DNA of 11,284 bases from Burkholderiaceae bacterium (GTDB lineage: Bacteria; Pseudomonadota; Gammaproteobacteria; Burkholderiales; Burkholderiaceae): NCBI GenBank assembly GCA_025057735.1, contig JANWUU010000130.1, positions 1-11,284 of the forward strand. The letters are read 5' to 3'. The notes below the pieces were generated by a model, which saw only the letters and a program-made list of their open reading frames with translations, was not told where the DNA came from and ran no database searches. This document shows positions 6,266 to 11,284 of the stretch, one piece after another. Both the position numbers and the translations under genes were made by a program. Positions within the stretch are counted from its first letter, which is position 1. Every line of letters starts with the position of its first letter.

Positions 6266-7528
6266 TTACGGTAACCGTGTCCAAAGCCTGGCAAGGTCCG
6301 CAGTTCCATCGGCTCCACGCACGGTCTTGAGCACCTGCTGTCCGCGCGCCTTCTGGCCGGCGCGCAGCAGGGCGATGCCGAGGTGCAGGCGCGCGTCGTC
6401 GATGCGCTTGATGCCGCCGCGGGCGATGCCCTGTTCGATCAGCGCGATGCCCTTGTCGTGCTGGCCGAGCCCGCTGTAAGCCAGCCCGATGCGCACGAGG
6501 GCGGCGCCGTCCTTTGCACCGGCAGCTTCGGCCTCCGCGGCGGCGAGTGCCTGCGGTGCCTCGTTGACGCGTTGCGTGGCGAGCGCCAGCAATCGCTTGT
6601 GGCGCTCGGCCTCGGGGCCCTTGCCGAGCACGCCCGCGGCAAAGCCCTCGTCGAGCACCCTCTTGGCCTCGGCCGCCTGGCCCTCCTGTAACGCGAGCTG
6701 CGCCATTTCGAAGTATTCATTTGCGCCGGCCAGCGTCCGGGTGGCGAGCTTCAGCCGCAGCACGTCCAGCGCCAGCCGGCTGGAGAAGCCAGGTTTCGAC
6801 TCGATGCGCCGCAGCAGGTCGGACCAGTATTCGCGCTTGGGGTAATACGTGACCAGTTTCTCCAGTGCTGCCAGGTAGGCGGTTTTGTCGCCGCTGTTGC
6901 GGGCGGCGATGTTGGCGAGCAGTTGCAGCTTGTCCTCAGGCGGCGTCTGCCCGGCCTTCTCGGCGGCCTGGATGTCGGCCAGCGCCTCGCGGCTGGCGGC
7001 GGCGTAGTCGCCAGCCAGGAAGTACGACTGGATCATCAGCGTGCGCGTGGCCTGGTCGTTCGGTTGCGTCTTCAGCGCACGGCCGGCCCATTGCGCGGCG
7101 TTGGCGTAATCCTTCGCGCGGTAGTAGAGCGAGGCGACGCTGGCGGCGTACTTTCCTTGTTCGGCTTCCGACAGGCGGCCGGAGGCGATCACCGCCTGGA
7201 ACGACTTGATGGCCTGCTCGTAATCGCCGGCCTGGGAGGCGGCGGAGGCGCGCATCTGCTCGAGCAGAAAGTTCTCGTACTCGGTGCGGTTGGGGACCGC
7301 ATCGACCTCGCGCAGCTTGGCGAGCGCCTCCTTGAACCGTTGCGCCTTGATCAGATCGCGCGCCGCCTGCAGCGGCTTGCCGACCTCGGCGCGCACGGTC
7401 TCGCCCTGTGCCCGCGCGGAGCGGACGCGCACGCCGTCGTCCTCGATTGCGAGCGCGAGGAAGGCGGCCAGGGTGGCCGCCAGCGCCGCGCCGCGCAGCG
7501 GCTTGGCGGCCACGGAAGGTCTGTGCAT
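6266..7528 (-). CDS. Secreted tetratricopeptide-repeat protein of unknown function, next to the TonB-ExbBD genes
   Basis: A 420-residue protein. The N-terminus has basic residues and a hydrophobic stretch (GAALAATLAAFLALAI, about residues 13-28), then IEDDGVRVRSARA before a likely cleavage at ARA-Q near residue 40, so it is probably exported to the periplasm, although the region between hydrophobic core and cleavage site is unusually long and charged. TPR-like helix pairs run through most of the protein: AARDLIKAQRFKEALAKLRE, QAGDYEQAIKSFQAVIASG, YYRAKDYANAAQWAGRAL, YFLAGDYAAASREALADI, and near the end YSGLGQHDKGIALIEQGIA, LGIALLRAGQKARGQQVL. The ATG at 7528 has GAGGT just upstream. It follows the two exbD genes in the same direction after 422 bases. 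Similar proteins occur in betaproteobacteria (from memory). Some Vibrio and Shewanella TonB2 loci also carry a TPR gene, so an accessory role in TonB energisation is plausible but unproven. Confidence 0.85.
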   Translation of the reverse strand: MHRPSVAAKPLRGAALAATLAAFLALAIEDDGVRVRSARAQGETVRAEVGKPLQAARDLIKAQRFKEALAKLREVDAVPNRTEYENFLLEQMRASAASQAGDYEQAIKSFQAVIASGRLSEAEQGKYAASVASLYYRAKDYANAAQWAGRALKTQPNDQATRTLMIQSYFLAGDYAAASREALADIQAAEKAGQTPPEDKLQLLANIAARNSGDKTAYLAALEKLVTYYPKREYWSDLLRRIESKPGFSSRLALDVLRLKLATRTLAGANEYFEMAQLALQEGQAAEAKRVLDEGFAAGVLGKGPEAERHKRLLALATQRVNEAPQALAAAEAEAAGAKDGAALVRIGLAYSGLGQHDKGIALIEQGIARGGIKRIDDARLHLGIALLRAGQKARGQQVLKTVRGADGTADLARLWTRLP

Positions 7529-7572
7529 GGTGACCTCTAAATCAAAATCCGATCGTAGCGGCAGTTTATGCA

Positions 7573-7598
7573 CACCGGCGATGCCGTGACTGCCGGTG
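7573..7598 (-). repeat. 7-base inverted repeat upstream of the TPR gene
   Basis: CACCGGC (7573-7579) and GCCGGTG (7592-7598) are perfect inverted halves with a 12-base spacer, lying 44-70 bases before the TPR start. It may be an operator for that gene, or a stem closing the exbD transcript, since the gap upstream would require an end for one and a start for the other. No T run follows it on the minus strand, and no strong promoter was found beside it. Confidence 0.3.
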
Positions 7599-7607
7599 CG
7601 GCCGCCG

Positions 7608-7897
7608 ACGTTCTTCGTAGATGTTCGGCAGTGCGTCGATTTGGGGGTGTTGCATCAAGATCCCCTTGGTCGGCTCGAGATCGACCCGGCGGCCCTTGTT
7701 GCCGGGATCGATGCCGGCGGCTTTGATCCGCTGCCGATCGGTGCGCGTCATGCCCTCGCCACGGCAAGCCTGCCGGCGCTGCACACGGATCCGTTCGATC
7801 GCCTCTGCTGGTTGCGCAGGCGATCAGCGAAGGCATGGTCCTGCTGACCGCAGATCGGCGGCTTTAGGGCTATTCCGCGCGGGTGCGGCGCATCTGA
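7608..7897 (+). pseudogene. Relic of a VapC-like PIN-domain toxin, frameshifted and 5' truncated
   Basis: Reading plus-strand frames in turn recovers a collinear VapC-type PIN domain. Frame one gives SASIWGCCIKIP (7630-7665), matching the usual SAASxWExAIK segment. Frame two gives LGRLEIDPAALVAGIDAGGF, then LPIGARHALATASLPALHTD and PFDRL (7665-7805). Frame three gives LLVAQAISEGMVLLTADRRL (7805-7864), then a TAG, then GYSARVRRI and TGA at 7895-7897. Order and spacing fit VapC family toxins, which are RNA-cleaving ribonucleases of type II toxin-antitoxin pairs. Two frameshifts and a stop break it, and the N-terminal part with the first catalytic Asp is absent, so it cannot be active. It is the only coding trace on the plus strand. 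No antitoxin trace is visible: the TPR gene begins where one would lie. Confidence 0.75.
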
Positions 7898-7950
7898 GGC
7901 TTACGGCACGTTCGCGCGCGTTGCGTTCGGCACTCCGTCGGTCACGGCGC

Positions 7951-8382
7951 TCACCGCACGAACTGCTCGTTGCCCACCAGTCCCAGCTTGACCACACCGA
8001 GCCGCTGCGCCGAGGCCATCACCGCGGCGACGTCCTTGTACGCGGCCAGCTTGTTCGGGCGCAGGTGCACCTCGGGCTGCACGGGCATGGCGGCCGCCTG
8101 CGCGAGCCGCTCTTCCAGCGTGGCCCGGTCGGGAATCATCTCGCCGTTCCAGTAAACGGTACCGTCGAAGTCGACGTCGATCGTGACCACCTGCGGCTGC
8201 TCGAGCGGCGGCGGCGGATTGCCGCTCGGCATGTTCAAATTGACCGCGTGCAGCTGAACCGGAATCGTGATGATCAGCATCACCAGCAGTACGAGCATGA
8301 CGTCGATCAGCGGCGTGGTGTTGATGTCGATCATCACGTCCGGTTCCTGGCCGCCGCTGCCGGGTCCGATGTTCATGGCCAT
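7951..8382 (-). CDS. exbD: ExbD-family proton-channel subunit, second tandem copy
   Basis: A 143-residue ExbD/TolR-family inner-membrane protein with one N-terminal membrane helix and a periplasmic domain. The signature MIDINTTPLIDVMLVLLVML (17-36) contains Asp27, the proton-carrying membrane aspartate. After the helix come a short Pro-rich stretch (SGNPPPPLEQPQ), VVTIDVDFDGTVYWNGE, and a C-terminal VHLRPNKLAAYKDVAAVM. It starts MAMNIGP, almost the same as the preceding exbD (MAMNVGP), and lies 10 bases after that gene's stop, pointing to tandem duplication followed by divergence of the periplasmic part. A weak AGG precedes the ATG at 8382. Xanthomonas tonB loci also carry exbD1-exbD2 in tandem, and in that system the second copy has specialised roles. 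Whether this copy is needed for TonB function cannot be read from sequence. Confidence 0.93.
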   Translation of the reverse strand: MAMNIGPGSGGQEPDVMIDINTTPLIDVMLVLLVMLIITIPVQLHAVNLNMPSGNPPPPLEQPQVVTIDVDFDGTVYWNGEMIPDRATLEERLAQAAAMPVQPEVHLRPNKLAAYKDVAAVMASAQRLGVVKLGLVGNEQFVR

Positions 8383-8392
8383 CGCTGCCTAC

Positions 8393-8821
8393 TCAGCCGC
8401 GCGTGGGCGGCTCGGTGATGAAGCCGACCTTCTGGATGCCGGCGCGCTGGCAGGCGAACACCACGCGGCCGACGAATTCGTAGCGGCCCGCCATGTCGCC
8501 GCGGATATGCACCTCCGGCTGCGGTTCCATCACCGCCACCTTCTTCAGGCGGTTGACCAGCTCCTCGTCATCCTTGACCGGCTGCACACCCCAGTAGATG
8601 TCGCCGTCCTTGGTGACGGCGATCTCGATGTTCTCCGGCTTGGTCTGGCGCGCGACGTTCTTCTCTTTCGGCAGCTGCACCGGCACCGATTGCGTGATGA
8701 CCGGGATCGTGACCAGGAAGATGATCAGCAGCACCAGCATCACGTCCACGAGCGGCGTGGTGTTGATGGCGGAGATGGCTTCGTCCTCGCCGCCGTCGGC
8801 GGGACCGACGTTCATCGCCAT
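8393..8821 (-). CDS. exbD: ExbD-family proton-channel subunit, first tandem copy
   Basis: A 142-residue protein with one membrane helix near the N-terminus and a periplasmic domain. The core ISAINTTPLVDVMLVLLIIF (16-35) holds Asp26, expected to be protonated in the ExbB-ExbD channel. The periplasmic part has IEIAVTKDGDIYWGVQPV and VHIRGDMAGRYEFVGRVVFA, which fit the ExbD fold. The ATG at 8821 (MAMNVGP) is chosen because GGAGG lies six bases upstream; the ATG two codons later would be too far from it. The gene lies 25 bases after exbB and 10 before the second exbD, so exbB-exbD-exbD very likely form one transcript. Together with ExbB it converts proton flow into movement of TonB. Confidence 0.94.
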   Translation of the reverse strand: MAMNVGPADGGEDEAISAINTTPLVDVMLVLLIIFLVTIPVITQSVPVQLPKEKNVARQTKPENIEIAVTKDGDIYWGVQPVKDDEELVNRLKKVAVMEPQPEVHIRGDMAGRYEFVGRVVFACQRAGIQKVGFITEPPTRG

Positions 8822-8846
8822 GGCGTTCCTCCGTGGCTGCCGGCGC

Positions 8847-9680
8847 TCAGCGTGCCGCGGCCTTGGCCTCGACCTTGCCGCCCAGCAGCACGGCATGCAG
8901 GTCGGCGCCGAAGCTGCGCACCGATTCCATTACCCTCTTGTTGCGCCGGACCAGCCAGTTGTAGCCCATCACCGCCGGCACCGCCACCGCCAGTCCGATG
9001 GCGGTCATGATCAGCGCTTCGCCCACCGGACCGGCCACCTTGTCGATCGAGGCCTGCCCGGCGATGCCGATGGCCGTCAGCGCGTGATAGATGCCCCACA
9101 CCGTGCCGAAGAGCCCGACGAACGGCGCGGTCGAACCGACCGTGGCCAGAAACGCCAGGCCGTCCTGCATGCGGTTACCCACCGTGTCCACGGCCCGCTG
9201 CACCGACATCGTGACCCAGGTGTTGAGGTCGATGTTTTCGGTGAGCGTTCCCTCGTGGTGCTCGTTGGCCTGAAGCCCGGTTTCCGCGATGTAACGGTAG
9301 GCGCTGCCGTTTTTCAGCCGCTGTGCCCCCTCCTTCAGCGACGGGGCCTTCCAGAAGGTATTGCGGACTTCGCGCGCCTCGCGCATCAGCTTGTGCTGCT
9401 CCCACAGCTTGACGAAGATGATGTACCAGCTGCCCATCGACATCAGCACGAGGATGATCAGCGTGCCCTTCGAGACCCAGTCGCCCTGCTTCCACATCGC
9501 CTCGAGCCCGTACGGATTCTCGATCACCTCTTTGGTGACGGTGGGCGCAACCGGTGCGGGCGCTGCCGGCGCGGCGTTGGGCGCGGGCGCAGGGCCGGCG
9601 GGTTGAGCCTGCGCCGCAGTCCCCGCCGCCAGCAAGGCGAAGGCGAGGCAGGCCGCGATACGACGGACCGGATCGATCAT
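8847..9680 (-). CDS. exbB: ExbB (MotA/TolQ/ExbB proton-channel protein) with N-terminal periplasmic extension
   Basis: A 277-residue inner-membrane protein. Residues 1-25 look like a signal peptide (cleavage near AQAQ), followed by an Ala/Pro-rich linker (26-48) and VIENPYGLEAMWKQGDWV. Membrane segments lie at about 72-92, 175-200 and 219-245. The second holds the family core VGSTAPFVGLFGTVWGIYHA (181-200), and the third has EALIMTAIGLAVAVPAVMGYN. E. coli ExbB lacks this extension, but other proteobacterial ExbB proteins carry one. The ATG at 9680 is set by AGGAG eight bases upstream; upstream ATGs at 9698 and 9731 lack such a site. It forms the pentameric scaffold around ExbD that powers TonB. 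Assignment as ExbB rather than TolQ rests on the extension and on its place after tonB; a true tolQ is present elsewhere in the window. Confidence 0.94.
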   Translation of the reverse strand: MIDPVRRIAACLAFALLAAGTAAQAQPAGPAPAPNAAPAAPAPVAPTVTKEVIENPYGLEAMWKQGDWVSKGTLIILVLMSMGSWYIIFVKLWEQHKLMREAREVRNTFWKAPSLKEGAQRLKNGSAYRYIAETGLQANEHHEGTLTENIDLNTWVTMSVQRAVDTVGNRMQDGLAFLATVGSTAPFVGLFGTVWGIYHALTAIGIAGQASIDKVAGPVGEALIMTAIGLAVAVPAVMGYNWLVRRNKRVMESVRSFGADLHAVLLGGKVEAKAAAR

Positions 9681-9720
9681 GCAACGCACTCCTTTCATGA
9701 CTTCGAGTTGAAGGAAGACC

Positions 9721-9767
9721 GGCGGGCGCACGCGAGCGCTGGCCTCGTGAGCTGGCTTGCACCCGCC
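9721..9767 (-). repeat. Stem-loop in the tonB-exbB gap
   Basis: In the minus-strand RNA GGCGGGUGC (9767-9759) can pair with GCGCCCGCC (9729-9721) over nine base pairs including one G-U, with a 29-base loop. The G-U pair forms only on the minus-strand RNA (the plus-strand copy has a C-A mismatch). It lies just after the tonB stop and about 40 bases before exbB. It may be a processing or pausing element that sets different levels of TonB and ExbB, or a chance feature of GC-rich sequence. Confidence 0.3.
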
Positions 9768-9770
9768 ATG

Positions 9771-10436
9771 TCAGCGAATCTTGAAACTGATGGGGGCCTG
9801 GACGCGGACGTCCTGCCCTAGCCCCTGGCACTGCAGCCGGCCGACCGCCGCCAGCGAGTTGCGGTTGAAGACGCGGTGGCTGGACGACTTGATGACCGGA
9901 TCGCGGACCTCACCGCCGGCGGTGACCGTGAACTCGATCAGCACCTCGCCCTCGATGCCGTCGAGCAGTGCCTCGCGCGGGTACTGGATCGAGGACATGA
10001 CCTCGCGGTAGTTGGCGCAGGCGACCTGCGCGCTGCGGATGGCCGGCGGCGGCGGTGGCGCCGGTGGCGCCGGCGTGGCCGCCGGCGCAGGCGGCGCAAT
10101 GACCGGCGCTTGGGGGGCGGGCGGCGCTTCCTGCGTCACCTGCGCGATGGTCGGCGCGGGCACCGGCGGTGGCGCAATGTTGACCTCCGGCGGCGGGATG
10201 AACGGTAGCGGCGGTGCCGCGAGCTTCGGGGGCGGCGGCACTACCTCAGGCGTCGGCGGAGGCTTCTTCACCACCTCCTCGATGACCTTCACCTCGATCG
10301 GGCCTTTGACGACCTCGACCACCTTGCGGGCGAGCCCGCTCATCAGGCCCCAGATCAGCAACACGTGGAGCAGCACCACCGCGCCGATGCTGACCAGATG
10401 GCGGACAGGATTGCGCTGCCGACGCGCAAAGTCCAT
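9771..10436 (-). CDS. tonB: TonB-family energy transducer
   Basis: A 221-residue protein. Residues about 14-34 (LVSIGAVVLLHVLLIWGLMSG) are the inner-membrane anchor; His24 corresponds to the conserved anchor His, but the Ser four positions before it is Val20. Residues about 57-135 are a Pro-rich periplasmic span with many PPP and PAPP runs. The TonB C-terminal domain (140-221) has YREVMSSIQYPREALLDGIE, then GEVLIEFTVTAGGEV and PVIKSSSHRVFNR. Cys140 and Cys203 flank the domain and may form a disulfide. The start at 10436 (MDFARRQRNP) is preferred to an ATG at 10484: it gives the short basic lead common in such TonBs, and a TAGAAT motif lies between the two ATGs. TonB transmits energy from ExbB-ExbD to outer-membrane receptors. 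The gene opens the tonB-exbB-exbD-exbD group. Confidence 0.9.
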   Translation of the reverse strand: MDFARRQRNPVRHLVSIGAVVLLHVLLIWGLMSGLARKVVEVVKGPIEVKVIEEVVKKPPPTPEVVPPPPKLAAPPLPFIPPPEVNIAPPPVPAPTIAQVTQEAPPAPQAPVIAPPAPAATPAPPAPPPPPAIRSAQVACANYREVMSSIQYPREALLDGIEGEVLIEFTVTAGGEVRDPVIKSSSHRVFNRNSLAAVGRLQCQGLGQDVRVQAPISFKIR

Positions 10437-10461
10437 GCAGCCCCATTCGGGAATTTGCAAA

Positions 10462-10491
10462 GCGCGCGATTCTAGTCGCTCCATCGCGCGC
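10462..10491 (-). promoter_or_regulatory. Perfect 9-base inverted repeat overlapping a TAGAAT motif before tonB
   Basis: GCGCGCGAT (10462-10470) and ATCGCGCGC (10483-10491) are exact inverted halves with a 12-base spacer, and their starts are 21 bases apart, about two helical turns. The minus-strand hexamer TAGAAT (10474-10469, five of six matches to the -10 consensus) overlaps one half, so this could be an operator controlling tonB. Read as RNA from ruvB, the same repeat is a 9-base-pair hairpin followed by TTT, so it might instead be a weak terminator about 40 bases after ruvB. No good -35 was found, and no Fur-box pattern is seen. Confidence 0.45.
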
Positions 10492-10531
10492 CGCCGGCGT
10501 CGAGCGATTCCACTACCGCAGTGCGGCGAAC

Positions 10532-11284
10532 TCAGAACAGGCTGTCCTCGCGCCCCATGCCGGGTGGCTCCACCAGGCCGAGATGGCGATATGCCGCCAC
10601 CGAGGCCACCCGTCCGCGCGGCGTGCGCTGCAGCAGCCCCTGCTGGATCAGGAACGGCTCGATCACGTCCTCCAGCGTGTCGCGCTCCTCGCCGACGGCG
10701 GCCGCCAGATTGTCGATGCCGACCGGGCCGCCGCTGAATTTCTCGATGACCGCGCCGAGGAGCTTGCGGTCCATCACGTCCAGGCCGAGCGTGTCGACCT
10801 CCAGCATCGCCAGCGCGGCATCGGCGACCGCCCGCGTGATACGACCGCCCGCGCGCACCTCCGCGTAGTCGCGCACGCGCCGCAGCAGCCGGTTGGCGAT
10901 GCGCGGCGTGCCCCGCGCGCGCCGCGCGATCTCGCGCGCCCCGTCCTCGTCGATGCGGGCCCCGAGCAGCTTGGCCGAGCGCAGCACGATCGTCGTCAGA
11001 TCCGCTTCGTCGTAGAACTCAAGCCGCGCGACGATGCCGAAGCGGTCGCGCAGCGGATTGGTCAGCATGCCGGCGCGCGTGGTGGCGCCCACCAGCGTGA
11101 ACGGCGGCAGATCGATCTTGATCGAACGCGCGCTCGGCCCCTCGCCGATCATGATGTCGATCTGGAAGTCCTCCAGCGCCGGATACAGGATCTCTTCCAC
11201 CAGCGGCGACAGCCGGTGGATCTCGTCGATGAACAGGACGTCGTTGCGTTCCAGGTTCGTCAGCAGCGCGGCCAGATCGCCCGG
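10532..11284 (-). CDS. ruvB: RuvB, Holliday-junction branch-migration ATPase, C-terminal part (cut by window edge)
   Basis: These are the last 250 residues; about 90 N-terminal residues, including the Walker A motif, lie outside the window. The visible part starts [12 protein letters not shown] and continues into the Walker B motif [20 protein letters not shown]. Sensor 1 follows ([21 protein letters not shown]), with the arginine finger in PLRDRFG, then [20 protein letters not shown] and the winged-helix DNA-binding end ([20 protein letters not shown]). RuvB forms a hexameric ring that, with RuvA and RuvC, drives branch migration during recombination repair. It ends at 10532, 95 bases before tonB. 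In Pseudomonas ruvCAB directly precedes ybgC-tolQRAB; here the TonB group lies between. Confidence 0.98.
   Translation of the reverse strand, partial: PGDLAALLTNLERNDVLFIDEIHRLSPLVEEILYPALEDFQIDIMIGEGPSARSIKIDLPPFTLVGATTRAGMLTNPLRDRFGIVARLEFYDEADLTTIVLRSAKLLGARIDEDGAREIARRARGTPRIANRLLRRVRDYAEVRAGGRITRAVADAALAMLEVDTLGLDVMDRKLLGAVIEKFSGGPVGIDNLAAAVGEERDTLEDVIEPFLIQQGLLQRTPRGRVASVAAYRHLGLVEPPGMGREDSLF

Noticed and set aside
7566..7784. Minus-strand small frame beginning MQRRQACRGEGMTRTDRQ
   Set aside because: It is antisense to the VapC-like relic, which explains the sequence much better; no ribosome site or known family was seen.
10437..10484. Longer TonB start at 10484 (MERLESRALQIPEWGC)
   Set aside because: The extra 16 residues do not look like a TonB lead, no ribosome site precedes that ATG, and a promoter-like TAGAAT and an inverted repeat lie within it.
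1..11284. CRISPR array, insertion sequence or phage genes
   Set aside because: No regularly spaced repeats, transposase, integrase or phage-type proteins were seen on either strand; the VapC relic is the only mobile-type trace.

Overview
This is a GC-rich window in which every intact gene reads on the minus strand. Protein style, gene order and base composition suggest a proteobacterium, most likely a betaproteobacterium; a gammaproteobacterium is possible. The class is an inference from protein character, since there is no rRNA to confirm it. The window holds two complete proton-motive-force envelope machines side by side: a TonB-ExbB-ExbD-ExbD system and the Tol-Pal system.

Layout in the direction of transcription (high to low coordinates): the C-terminal three quarters of ruvB (cut by the window edge); a perfect inverted repeat in the ruvB-tonB gap; tonB, exbB, and two tandem exbD genes; a 422-base gap holding a frameshifted, opposite-strand relic of a VapC-like PIN toxin; a secreted TPR-repeat protein of unknown function; a 371-base gap with no convincing gene; then ybgC-tolQ-tolR-tolA, a strong GC hairpin, a TATAAT motif, and tolB-pal-cpoB. 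After 215 non-coding bases comes the N-terminal part of a YeeE/YedE-family membrane protein, cut by the other window edge.

How the genes work together: TolQ and TolR form the inner-membrane proton-driven motor that energises TolA. TolA reaches through the periplasm to TolB, Pal and CpoB, which keeps the outer membrane tethered and constricting during division. YbgC is the acyl-CoA thioesterase usually encoded at the head of this operon. ExbB and the two ExbD proteins are the homologous motor for TonB, which powers uptake through TonB-dependent outer-membrane receptors; no receptor is encoded here. The TPR protein lies just after the Exb genes and may be an accessory factor, but that is inference from position.

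Most notable points: the TonB module and TPR gene sit between ruvB and ybgC, genes that are adjacent in e.g. Pseudomonas; a VapC relic marks past rearrangement inside this block; operator- or terminator-like inverted repeats lie before tonB and before the TPR gene; and tolB has a TATAAT placed so close to its ATG that its transcript could be nearly leaderless, with no visible Shine-Dalgarno. I found no wholly new system. The best candidate for undescribed biology is the conserved-looking secreted TPR protein next to exbB-exbD-exbD.
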